From contig DAIOHQ010000106.1 in NCBI GenBank assembly GCA_036744635.1, positions 1 through 15,310 on the forward strand: 15,310 nt of DNA, read 5' to 3'. The position numbers and the translations under genes are program-made. The first letter of the stretch is position 1. The number at the start of each line of letters is the position of its first letter. Positions 6,185 to 13,251 of this stretch are shown here, in pieces. This DNA is from DAIOHQ01 sp036744635 (GTDB taxonomy: Bacteria; Planctomycetota; Phycisphaerae; Tepidisphaerales; Tepidisphaeraceae). The notes under the pieces were generated by a model. The model searched no databases. It was not told the DNA's origin and worked only from the letters and a program-made list of their open reading frames with translations.

Positions 6185-7489
6185 ATGGTGATTGAGCAAT
6201 TGAGCGCGATGGAAATCCTCGACAGCCGCGGCCGGCCGACGGTATCGGCCACCTGTCATCTGCGCGGTGGCGCAAGCGGCACCGCCTCCGTCCCCTCCGG
6301 CGCATCGACTGGCCGAGCCGAGGCGCTGGAGTTGCGCGACGGCGACAAGAGGCGCTATCGCGGCCTGGGTTGCCGTAAAGCTGTCGCGAACGTCAACGGT
6401 GAGATCAACGCCGCGCTTCGCGATCAGGAATTTTCGGCGCAATCGGAATTGGATGCCGCACTGCTGAAACTGGATGGCACGGCCAACAAATCGCGCCTGG
6501 GGGCGAACGCGATCCTGGCCGTCTCGCTCGCTTTCGCCCGCGCGGTAGCCGCCGAACGCGGCGTTCCCCTGTACCGGCATTTCCGCGACATCCTCGCCGA
6601 AGGCGGCACACCCGCGCCGCTGCCCGGACGCGACAACGCAATGTCCCTTCCCCGCCTGACGATCAACCTCTTCAGCGGCGGCAAGCACGCTGGCGGCCAG
6701 GTGCCGATCCAGGATGTGCTGTTGGTGCCGGCCAGCGCCCAAACCATCGACGACGCCCTGGCCATGACCTTCGCCGTCTACCAGGCCGCCGCCGACCTCA
6801 CCAAACAGAAATATGGCTCGCGTGCCCTGACCGCCGATGAAGGCGGCCTCGCTCCCCCCTTCCCCTCCGCCGACGCCATGCTCACCGACGCCGTCGAGGC
6901 CATTCGCGCTGCCGGCTTCGAGCCCGGTGAAGACGTCGCCCTGGCCGTCGATGTCGCCTCCAGCCACTTTTATCAGAACGGCGTCTATCAGCTCGGCGAA
7001 TACCCGCTCAATGCCGCCGAGATGATCGGAGAATTGGGCCGCTGGCTGACTCACTATCCGATCGTCAGCATCGAAGACGGCCTGGCCGAAGACGATTGGG
7101 AGCATTGGCCGGATCTGTGTCGTGCGTTGGAAGGCAAGGCGCTGGTGCTGGGCGACGACCTGCTCTGCACCAATCCGCAGCGCATCGGCCGCGCCATCGA
7201 TTCGGGCGCCGCCAACGCCCTGCTGCTGAAGGTGAACCAGATCGGCTGCCTCACCGAGGCGGCCCAGGCCTGTCGCCTGGCGCGATCGGCCGGCTGGGCC
7301 GTCACAATCAGCGCCCGCAGCGGCGAAACCGAAGACAACTGGCTGGCCGACCTCGCCGTCGGCTGGGCCGGCGACCAGATCAAAGTCGGCTCGATCACCC
7401 AAAGCGAACGCCTGGCCAAATACAACCGCCTGCTGGCCATCGAGCGCGAAAGCAAGTTGCCCCTCGTTGCCTGGCCAAACAAACGATAG
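6185..7489 (+). CDS. Divergent enolase paralogue with altered active site, 434 aa
   Basis: A full-length enolase homologue (434 aa; typical enolases are about 430). Conserved features: ILDSRGRPT (11-19), the mobile Ser loop VPSGASTG (36-43), H168, the DEGG Glu (E219), metal ligands D256, E297 and D324, K349 (LLKVNQIG), phosphate-binding R378 and S379, and K400. Two key positions differ. The usual SHRSGE is SARSGE, so the active-site His (H369 in E. coli) is A377. The usual IQE is IQD, so the catalytic Glu (E167 in E. coli) is D177. The phosphate site seems kept while acid/base chemistry may be changed. It may act on a relative of 2-phosphoglycerate. An alternative start is GTG at 6143, overlapping the kinase stop and adding 14 residues; the ATG at 6185 fits the family better. 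Confidence 0.88.
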   Translation: MVIEQLSAMEILDSRGRPTVSATCHLRGGASGTASVPSGASTGRAEALELRDGDKRRYRGLGCRKAVANVNGEINAALRDQEFSAQSELDAALLKLDGTANKSRLGANAILAVSLAFARAVAAERGVPLYRHFRDILAEGGTPAPLPGRDNAMSLPRLTINLFSGGKHAGGQVPIQDVLLVPASAQTIDDALAMTFAVYQAAADLTKQKYGSRALTADEGGLAPPFPSADAMLTDAVEAIRAAGFEPGEDVALAVDVASSHFYQNGVYQLGEYPLNAAEMIGELGRWLTHYPIVSIEDGLAEDDWEHWPDLCRALEGKALVLGDDLLCTNPQRIGRAIDSGAANALLLKVNQIGCLTEAAQACRLARSAGWAVTISARSGETEDNWLADLAVGWAGDQIKVGSITQSERLAKYNRLLAIERESKLPLVAWPNKR

Positions 7490-7517
7490 AACGCAATTCA
7501 GAACCATTGAGCCGCTG

Positions 7518-8558
7518 ATGCGAATCCACCTCCCTTTCCTTGGCGCGCTCATTGTCATCGCCACCGGATGCAAAGCCCCCGCTCTGCCCGCGCATCATTG
7601 GAGCGCGCCGCCAGCAAGGGTGCAGCTTGAAAAGGGCGCACACGCCACGTCGATGGAATTTGACCCGACCGGCGAATTCCTGCTCGTTCATCTGACGCTG
7701 CCGACCGGGCCGACCGCGCGCATCTACGATCGCAATGGCAATGAACAAGGTCAGGCAATTGACCCCGCCGGCCTTCCCACCGCCGAATTCGCCGAGCGCT
7801 TTCCCGCCTTCGCGCGCCACAAGGTGCTCGACGAGCTGGCCAAGGATGTCCTGGGATACGACTGGAACACCGCCGTCACTAAAGGCGTCCGCATCAAGGC
7901 CATCAGCCAGCGCGACAAGCGGCTGGCCAACTATTCGGCCGAGCTCTGGACGCTCGAAGACGCACCGAAAATGCGCTGGAGCGTGCAGCTCCCGCGCGAT
8001 CCCGCCTATCGCCGCGCCGAGCCGCCCCATGCCTATTTCTTCACGCGGCAGAAACGACACTGGGTGCTGCTGATCTTTCCCTTGGACGCCGAGGCGTATC
8101 TGCTCGCCGAGAAAGATGGATTCCTGCAGGCACGATTTTTCTACGACAGCGCCGGCGCTGCCAGCGGGCCGGTGGCCTTCGACTCGCTCGGCCCCACGCT
8201 CGCCTATTGCAGGAATGGAAATCCGCAACTGAAAGTCATCGGCATCGACCCGCCCTTCCCAGTCCTCATGCAGACCAGCCCAGCCTCGCCCCCCATCAGG
8301 CCGGGCCGCTGGGAGCCGTCAGCCATTGCATTTGCCACCGCAGACCTGATCGTCGTGCGCTCCAGACGGATATCTTCAAAAAAGGAAAAAGGTCCAGGGC
8401 AGGCCATCGATCTCTATCGCGTCGCTGATGGCCAGCACGTCTGGGGCACAACCGCCGCGAACACTATCGCCCTTTCGCCTGACGGAGCCTTCCTCGCCGT
8501 CGCCACCGATGAGGGTATCGAGATCGGTGCCCTGCACGGCGCCGCCGGGATAGAATGA
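7518..8558 (+). CDS. Putative lipoprotein with beta-propeller-like repeats, 346 aa
   Basis: Probably a surface or periplasmic lipoprotein. The N-terminus MRIHLPFLGALIVIATGC is a type II signal peptide with a lipobox ending in C18. The body has WD40/beta-propeller character: SMEFDPTGEFLLVHL (about residues 45-59) and ALSPDGAFLAVATDEGIEIG near the end are typical propeller strand patterns, and two or three weaker ones lie between. The product is a hypothetical, and no catalytic motif is seen. The start is placed at the ATG directly before the signal peptide; the frame is open 17 codons upstream into the enolase end, which I regard as spurious. It begins 28 bases after the enolase gene and may belong to the same operon. 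Confidence 0.75.
   Translation: MRIHLPFLGALIVIATGCKAPALPAHHWSAPPARVQLEKGAHATSMEFDPTGEFLLVHLTLPTGPTARIYDRNGNEQGQAIDPAGLPTAEFAERFPAFARHKVLDELAKDVLGYDWNTAVTKGVRIKAISQRDKRLANYSAELWTLEDAPKMRWSVQLPRDPAYRRAEPPHAYFFTRQKRHWVLLIFPLDAEAYLLAEKDGFLQARFFYDSAGAASGPVAFDSLGPTLAYCRNGNPQLKVIGIDPPFPVLMQTSPASPPIRPGRWEPSAIAFATADLIVVRSRRISSKKEKGPGQAIDLYRVADGQHVWGTTAANTIALSPDGAFLAVATDEGIEIGALHGAAGIE
8551..8556 (+). promoter_or_regulatory. Candidate -10 element TAGAAT
   Basis: TAGAAT overlaps the last codons of the lipoprotein gene and ends 21 bases before the CAP gene start, which lacks a Shine-Dalgarno. Its position matches the TAGAAT before the oxygenase gene. It could give the CAP gene its own promoter. Confidence 0.3.
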
Positions 8559-8577
8559 ACCGGGCTTGGCCAGACTC

Positions 8578-9723
8578 ATGAACTTCCGACCCGCACATCT
8601 TCTACCTCTGCTCCTGCTTGCAGTGCTTCCCTCCGCCCTGGCGGAAGCGCCCTCGCTGGCAAGGCTAAAGGCGACGGCGATTGGCCCCGATACCGCGGCC
8701 GCCAATTCCGCCCTGGCTGAACTTTCTTCCGATAATCTCACCAAACCCGCCGCCGCCGACATTGCCCAGGAACTTCTCCCCCGCGATGCCGCCGCCATCG
8801 AAAAGGCCGCCGCCGGTATCGACGAAGAGAAACTGGCCAAGGCGCTTGAGGAAATGGAAACGTTCCGCGCCAAAGCCTTCGACAACATCTCCAACATCGC
8901 CAAGGGGACGCCCATCCGAAACCTGCACGTGATCTACGACCGCCTCAGCGAATTGCAGTCGGATGTCCGAAGTGCCCAGTCGCGGCGCTGCATCGCGCTC
9001 GATCTGATGTCGCGCCGGCCGGAGCTGCGCCGCATCCTGCGCGAGGTGAGAAAGATCGAGCCGGTCAAGACCGATGAGGATTCCGATGCCAAGCTCCACG
9101 AGCTGGCCGACAAGGCCCTGGGCATGCCGCTGGATCAGGCGCAGACGCTCCCGCTGTTAGGCGAAGGCAATCGCCCCGACGACCGCCCGCTCTGGTTCTA
9201 CCGCGTCTGCCGGCAGGTTGAGGCCTACAACGCAAAACAAGCCGAAGACCTCGGCAAAGAGGAATTCGCCACCGTGCGCTGGACCAATCAATACCGCGAG
9301 GCCCTCGGCCTGCTGCCGCTGGAGATCGACGCCCGCCTCACCCAGGCCGCCCGGCGGCACAGCAAGGAAATGTTCGACCTGAAATATTTCGGCCACGGCT
9401 CCAAAACTCCCTCGGAAAATCAACCCCAGGACCGCCTCGCCCATGCCGGTTACAAGACCCAAGCCTGGAAGGAAAACGTGGCCATGGGCCACCCCAGCGG
9501 CGAGACCGTCTTCTGGGCCTGGTTCGACAGCCCCGGCCACCACAAGCAGATGACCTCCGAAACCAACGCCATCGGCGTCGGCCGCTGGGGCGACTACTGG
9601 ACCGAAGACTTCGGCGGCGAACCCCGCCTCATGGGAGCCAGCGCAGCCGACCGCGCCGCCGCCAGGATCGAAGGCGACCTGCTCCCGCCGCAGGGGAAGG
9701 TAGCACGGGCGTCTCGCCCGTGA
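8578..9723 (+). CDS. Secreted CAP (SCP/PR-1) domain protein, 381 aa
   Basis: An exported CAP-superfamily protein. Residues 1-22 are a Sec signal peptide (LLPLLLLAVLPSALA). Residues about 25-225 are helical, charged and without a recognised domain. The CAP domain covers about 230-350: RWTNQYREALGLLPL opens it, then RRHSKEMFDLKYFGH (H261, H273), KENVAMG (E299) and FDSPGHHKQM (H321), the usual CAP cavity residues. Bacterial CAP proteins are mostly uncharacterised; some bind lipids or cell-wall parts. The last eight codons (KVARASRP) and the stop lie inside a palindromic repeat that starts at 9700, so the C-terminus was probably set by repeat insertion. TTG at 8566 is an alternative start. Confidence 0.85.
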   Translation: MNFRPAHLLPLLLLAVLPSALAEAPSLARLKATAIGPDTAAANSALAELSSDNLTKPAAADIAQELLPRDAAAIEKAAAGIDEEKLAKALEEMETFRAKAFDNISNIAKGTPIRNLHVIYDRLSELQSDVRSAQSRRCIALDLMSRRPELRRILREVRKIEPVKTDEDSDAKLHELADKALGMPLDQAQTLPLLGEGNRPDDRPLWFYRVCRQVEAYNAKQAEDLGKEEFATVRWTNQYREALGLLPLEIDARLTQAARRHSKEMFDLKYFGHGSKTPSENQPQDRLAHAGYKTQAWKENVAMGHPSGETVFWAWFDSPGHHKQMTSETNAIGVGRWGDYWTEDFGGEPRLMGASAADRAAARIEGDLLPPQGKVARASRP

Positions 9724-9759
9724 GCAGAAGATCCGACACGGACGAGACGTCCGTGCTAC
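9700..9759. repeat. Twin-hairpin palindrome carrying the CAP gene stop
   Basis: Two 23-bp arms (9700-9722 and 9737-9759) are inverted copies with two mismatches, separated by 14 bases. Each arm is itself a perfect hairpin: CACGGGCG/CGCCCGTG around TCT, and CACGGACG/CGTCCGTG around AGA. The CAP stop TGA (9721-9723) lies at the end of the first arm. It may also act as a terminator, though no T-tract follows. Confidence 0.88.
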
Positions 9760-9853
9760 TGAAATTTTTCAACCCGGCCACGTTTCAAATCGCCTGAAAT
9801 TTCCCTGCTTACGATCCGCGCTCTGTTCGCCGCGTACCTCTTTTCATACACTT

Positions 9854-9857
9854 GAGG
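9854..9857 (+). promoter_or_regulatory. RBS of mqnC
   Basis: GAGG lies 4 bases before the ATG at 9862. The spacing is short but the site agrees with the N-terminus expected for the family. Confidence 0.45.
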
Positions 9858-9861
9858 CACT

Positions 9862-11310
9862 ATGAGCAGCCTCTCGTTCGATATTGACGCAGTGGTGGAA
9901 GGCAAGGCGAGACTTACCGACGCCCAGGCCCTGGAGCTGTACCACAACGCCTCCCTGCACGACCTGGGCACCTGGGCCAGCGCCGTCACTGCGCGGCTGC
10001 ACCCCGAGGACTACCGCACCTACGTCATCGACCGCAACATCAACTACACCAACGTCTGCACCGCCAAATGCACCTTCTGCGCCTTCCGCCGCGACCACGA
10101 AGACGCCGACAGCTACACCCTGAACCACGAGCAGATCGGCGAGAAAATCCGCGAGCTGCTCGCCATCCACGGCACGCAAGTCCTCATGCAGGGAGGCATG
10201 AATGACCAACTGCCCATCGAGTATTACGAGGACCTGCTCCGCTACATCAAGAGCGAATTCCCCACCGTCCACATTCACGCCTTCAGCCCCCCGGAGTTCG
10301 TCGAGTTCGAGCGCTTCTTCAACATGGACGCCCGGCAGATCATCCGCCGCTTCAAGGCCGCCGGCCTGGCCACCATCCCCGGCGGCGGCGGCGAAATCTT
10401 CGCCCCCCGTGTCCGCCAGCGCATCGGCAGCACCAAGTGCGGCGGCGACGACTGGCTCCGCATCATGCGGGTCGCCCACGAAGAAGGGATGAACACAAGC
10501 TGCACGATGCTCATCGGCCATATCGAATTCATCCGCGAACGCATCGAGCACATGAGCGCGCTTAGGGATATGCAGGATTATGCGAGGGCGTTGTCCGCTG
10601 TCCGTTGTCCGTTGTCCGTCGTTGAAGAACAGCGCGCAAGGCTCACGATGGCGAGAGTACAAAAATCTCGCCCGGGCGTATTCGCACAATCACAACGGAC
10701 AACGGACAACGAACAACGGACAACCGGTTCCTACACCGCCTTCATCCACTGGCCCTTCCAGCGCGAAAACACTCCCCTCGGCCGCGCCAAGGAATGGGAC
10801 GAAGCGACCTACGGCCCCTTCGACGACTCCACCAACGAAGACATCCTCAAAGGCCGAGTCGTCCGCCAGGCCGGCGCCGATGAATATCTCCGCACTCTCG
10901 CCATCGCCCGCCTCTATTTCGACAACATCCCCAATCTGCAAAGCAGTTGGGTCACCATGGGCCCCAAGATCGGCCAACTCGCCCTCTTCTTCGGCGCCAA
11001 CGACATGGGCAGCGTGATGATGGAAGAAAACGTCGTCAGTGCCGCCGGCGCCACCTTCAAGCTCAACGAGCGCGAAATCTGCCGCCTCATCCGCGATGCC
11101 GGCTGGACCCCCTGCCAGCGCGACCAGTATTACCACATCCTGCAGCGCCATGATGGCGATGAGTCCCCCGACCTCCTCCCCCTGCCCAATCCGCCCATGC
11201 GTGACATAAAGCAGCTCGATAAACAGTTCATCGGCGCCGCCCCCGGCCTCGATGACGGCCAGGACCAAAGCCTCAAAGTCCAGCTTCCCATTCTTGGCGA
11301 AAGCAAATAG
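9862..11310 (+). CDS. mqnC: MqnC, dehypoxanthine futalosine cyclase (radical SAM)
   Basis: A radical SAM enzyme of the futalosine menaquinone pathway. MqnC cyclises dehypoxanthine futalosine to its cyclic form. The cluster motif is CTAKCTFC (C66, C70, C73), preceded by DRNINYTNV. Further family marks are TQVLMQGG (105-112), HIHAFSPPEFVEF, IPGGGGEIF (172-180), AFIHWPFQRENTPL (293-306) and the C-terminal MEENVVSAAG. The GGGGEIF and NINYTNV patterns favour MqnC over MqnE or CofH. At 482 aa it is longer than usual. About 44 residues (244-287) between MQDYAR and GSYTAF are encoded by a palindromic repeat, and the last 50 residues are an unusual Pro/Asp-rich tail. The frame is intact through the insertion. 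It stands alone; no other mqn gene is in the window. Confidence 0.88.
   Translation: MSSLSFDIDAVVEGKARLTDAQALELYHNASLHDLGTWASAVTARLHPEDYRTYVIDRNINYTNVCTAKCTFCAFRRDHEDADSYTLNHEQIGEKIRELLAIHGTQVLMQGGMNDQLPIEYYEDLLRYIKSEFPTVHIHAFSPPEFVEFERFFNMDARQIIRRFKAAGLATIPGGGGEIFAPRVRQRIGSTKCGGDDWLRIMRVAHEEGMNTSCTMLIGHIEFIRERIEHMSALRDMQDYARALSAVRCPLSVVEEQRARLTMARVQKSRPGVFAQSQRTTDNEQRTTGSYTAFIHWPFQRENTPLGRAKEWDEATYGPFDDSTNEDILKGRVVRQAGADEYLRTLAIARLYFDNIPNLQSSWVTMGPKIGQLALFFGANDMGSVMMEENVVSAAGATFKLNEREICRLIRDAGWTPCQRDQYYHILQRHDGDESPDLLPLPNPPMRDIKQLDKQFIGAAPGLDDGQDQSLKVQLPILGESK
10591..10723. repeat. Palindromic repeat inserted in frame in mqnC
   Basis: The left arm (10591-10624) is built on the 7-base unit TTGTCCG. 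The right arm (10687-10723) is its inverted copy, with three mismatches over 31 aligned bases. The interior of about 62 bases holds a second hairpin: GCGAGA (10651-10656) with TCTCGC (10666-10671). No target-site duplication is obvious. All 44 codons are open, read as LSAVRCPLSVV at the left and QRTTDNEQRTT at the right. Confidence 0.9.
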
Positions 11311-11441
11311 AGTGATTATCCGACGCCACCACTCCCATGGCGGGAAGACGATTGCTATTTTTTTCTCCGTTTATAACGAAGTTTCTCTTCTCTGAACGAC
11401 GACGAGATTGATACGATATACCAAGCTGTTCCGCTGAAATC

Positions 11442-11445
11442 GGAG
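11442..11445 (+). promoter_or_regulatory. Strong RBS of the secreted hydrolase gene
   Basis: GGAG stands 7 bases before the ATG at 11453, one of the clearest Shine-Dalgarno sites of the window. The 142-base gap before this gene contains a run of seven T at 11358-11364, but no hairpin directly before it. Confidence 0.6.
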
Positions 11446-11452
11446 AACCGCA

Positions 11453-12706
11453 ATGCAAAAATGGATGATCACCGCCTTGTGCATCCTGGCATGGATGTCT
11501 CCCGCGCTCTGCGCTCAATCCGCCCAGGCGGCCGCGCACGAGATCCGCATCCCGCTCATCGACGGCAAAATCGACCTGTCCAAACTCTCCCACGCCCTGC
11601 TGGCCGACGCCCATCTTTCCCGCATCCATCTCCCCCAGATGTCGATCGACGTGCGCGGGATCAAAGGTGTGCTCTTCATCCAGGCGCTGAACCAGTCCCT
11701 GGGAGATGGCTGCCGGCTGAGCGTCAGCGATGACGCCCTCGTGCTGCACCTGGACACCGACAAGCTGCCGCATGAATTGAACGCCGCCAAGTCCGACGTG
11801 CGCGCATTCACCGCCGATGAATGGCCGGACGCCACGGCCAAGCAGACCCGCCAATTCGGCCTGCTCCTGCCGGCCAACATTGATGCGACCAAACCGATGA
11901 TCGTACTCGTCCACGGCCTGGACTGCGACCGCACCAACTGGTCCGCCATGGCCGATCTGCTGCAAGCGCACGGCTACCAAGTCGCCTACTTCACCTATCC
12001 CAGCGACCAACCCCTGGCTGACAGCGCCAAGCTGCTGGCGCAGCACATGGCCGCCCTGCGCGAAACCTATCCCGACATGGCCACCGACATCATCGCCCAC
12101 AGCATGGGATCCCTGGTGGCGCGGGCGTATGTCGAGGGCGATGCCTACGCCGGCGGCGTCACGCATCTCATCCTGCTCGGCCCGCCCAATCACGGATCAA
12201 AATGGGCCAACTATCGTCTCGCGCTCGAAGTCGAGGAGCACTACGATCTCTGGCGGCACAACCCCGACTGGCGGCCAAGCTGGATGATCACCGACGGCCT
12301 CGGCGAAGCCGGCCGCGATCTCACACCCGGTAGCAAGTTTCTCACGGAACTGAATTCCCGCCCCCGCCGCGCCGGCGTGGCCTACACCATCATCGCCGGC
12401 AGCCATCACCCCGCCCGCCGCGTCGAAGCCAACCTGATCGAGGCTCCCGCCAACTGGTTGCCACAAAGCGCCGCCAGCTTGTGGGGCATCCGCCAGACCG
12501 CATCAGGCCTGCACCGCTTGGCAACAAACGTGCGCAGCGCCGACGGGACCAGCGACGGCCCGGTCTCGGTGGACAGCACCCGGCTCGAAGGCGTGAAAGA
12601 CTACGTCCTGCTTCCGACCGACCACTGCCAGATGTACATGTCCTGCGACGGAAAAGAACCGGCAGCCTGGAATGTGGTGCGGGACCGCCTTGCGGACCCG
12701 AAGTAA
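11453..12706 (+). CDS. Secreted alpha/beta-hydrolase (lipase/PGAP1-like), 417 aa
   Basis: A likely exported lipase or esterase. Residues 1-27 are a signal peptide (MITALCILAWMSPALC). Residues about 30-120 form an N-terminal segment of unknown role. The hydrolase domain starts near 135: oxyanion strand VLVHGLD (151-157), nucleophile elbow AHSMGS with S217, GPPNHGS (243-249, like the GTPNHGS of PGAP1/lipase families), probable acid D368 in SDGPVS and catalytic H391 in TDHCQM. The family hydrolyses acyl esters; the substrate is unknown. The start is backed by a good Shine-Dalgarno. The last codons (VRDRLADPK) overlap a small palindrome resembling the repeat just after the gene, so the C-terminus may be repeat-derived. 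Confidence 0.85.
   Translation: MQKWMITALCILAWMSPALCAQSAQAAAHEIRIPLIDGKIDLSKLSHALLADAHLSRIHLPQMSIDVRGIKGVLFIQALNQSLGDGCRLSVSDDALVLHLDTDKLPHELNAAKSDVRAFTADEWPDATAKQTRQFGLLLPANIDATKPMIVLVHGLDCDRTNWSAMADLLQAHGYQVAYFTYPSDQPLADSAKLLAQHMAALRETYPDMATDIIAHSMGSLVARAYVEGDAYAGGVTHLILLGPPNHGSKWANYRLALEVEEHYDLWRHNPDWRPSWMITDGLGEAGRDLTPGSKFLTELNSRPRRAGVAYTIIAGSHHPARRVEANLIEAPANWLPQSAASLWGIRQTASGLHRLATNVRSADGTSDGPVSVDSTRLEGVKDYVLLPTDHCQMYMSCDGKEPAAWNVVRDRLADPK
12680..12700. repeat. Small palindrome in the 3' end of the hydrolase gene
   Basis: CGGGACCGC at 12680-12688 is an inverted copy, with one mismatch, of GCGGACCCG at 12692-12700, around a 3-base loop. The GTCCGC-type core resembles that of the repeat 20 bases downstream, so it may be a decayed member of the same family now read as the last codons. 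Confidence 0.55.
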
Positions 12707-12721
12707 TTCGTACCTTAACGT

Positions 12722-12773
12722 AGGGTCCGCTTTAGCGGACGCGTTTTGGGTTGCGTCCGCTGAAGCGGACCCT
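12722..12773. repeat. Twin-hairpin palindrome, possible two-way terminator
   Basis: Two 21-bp arms (12722-12742, 12753-12773) are inverted copies with a single mismatch. Each arm is also a perfect hairpin (GTCCGCT/AGCGGAC around TT or GA). It lies between the stop codons of two convergent genes, 15 bases after one and 11 before the other, so it could end transcription from both sides. Its layout copies that of 9700-9759, but the sequence is different. Confidence 0.88.
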
Positions 12774-12784
12774 GCGCTTGCGTC

Positions 12785-13219
12785 TCACCCCACCTGCCGT
12801 GCTTCAGTCAGCTCCACCCAGTTCCCCCCCGGGTCCACCAGCGCGATGCGCTCCTCCCCGGCCACCAATCCTTTCGTGCGCGTGAACGGAATCTCTCGCT
12901 CGATCAGCTTCCCTTCCATCGCTGCCACCGATTGAACGATAATCCCGATCGGCCGATAGTCCCCGCGCTCGACCAGTCCCTCATGGATGTCAAAAATGAT
13001 CCGAAAATTCTCCGCGATGTACGTTGGCGTCTCCACCGCCTCCTTCTCAAACTCCAGCAGTTCTACGTAGAACACATCGAGTTCCCGCTCCGTACCCGCC
13101 GGCGCGGCAGCGCGCAGATCGTTCACCGCGATCAAATTCACCGGCGGCGGCTGGGTCATCCGCGGCCTGCGGTCCACCTGTGGCACAAAATCGGGATTGC
13201 TCGATTGCTCCAGTTCCAT
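12785..13219 (-). CDS. VOC/glyoxalase-like protein, 144 aa
   Basis: A single-domain protein of the vicinal oxygen chelate superfamily (glyoxalase, bleomycin resistance, ring-cleaving dioxygenases). The second half is typical: RPIGIIVQSV (89-98), IPFTRT (110-115), ERIALVDPGGNWVELTE (123-139), where the DPxGNxxEL motif ends in E137, a usual metal ligand. The first half (ELDVFYVELLEFEKE, 46-60) fits the first beta-alpha-beta unit. Which reaction it catalyses cannot be said. The start at 13219 has GGGAGG 10 bases upstream; alternatives are 13237 (longer by 6 residues) and 13159 (MTQPPPVNLIAV). It is divergent from the esterase gene, 32 bases apart. Confidence 0.78.
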   Translation of the reverse strand: MELEQSSNPDFVPQVDRRPRMTQPPPVNLIAVNDLRAAAPAGTERELDVFYVELLEFEKEAVETPTYIAENFRIIFDIHEGLVERGDYRPIGIIVQSVAAMEGKLIEREIPFTRTKGLVAGEERIALVDPGGNWVELTEARQVG

Positions 13220-13229
13220 GCTCGGCTTT

Positions 13230-13235
13230 CCTCCC
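13230..13235 (-). promoter_or_regulatory. RBS of the VOC gene
   Basis: On the minus strand GGGAGG precedes the ATG at 13219 by 10 bases. It lies inside the codons that would be used from the alternative ATG at 13237, which argues for the shorter form. Confidence 0.45.
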
Positions 13236-13251
13236 ATATCTTATCCGCATC

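Noticed and set aside
4298..7489. Phosphonate or phosphinothricin biosynthesis cluster
   Set aside because: PhyH-type oxygenases and an enolase homologue occur in such pathways, but no PEP mutase or phosphonopyruvate decarboxylase is present, so the name is not justified.
6170..7573. A 467-codon open frame on the minus strand
   Set aside because: It is the antisense shadow of the enolase-like gene and shows no recognisable motif.
10561..10740. Frameshift or split gene in mqnC
   Set aside because: The reading frame continues through the repeat and both flanks match the family in the same frame.
11324..11364. Intrinsic terminator after mqnC
   Set aside because: The CGCCA/TGGCG stem has only 5 bp and the run of seven T lies about 15 bases beyond it, so the parts do not form a convincing terminator.
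11273..12193. A 306-codon open frame on the minus strand
   Set aside because: It overlaps the hydrolase gene with its nucleophile elbow and good ribosome binding site; the antisense product is low-complexity.
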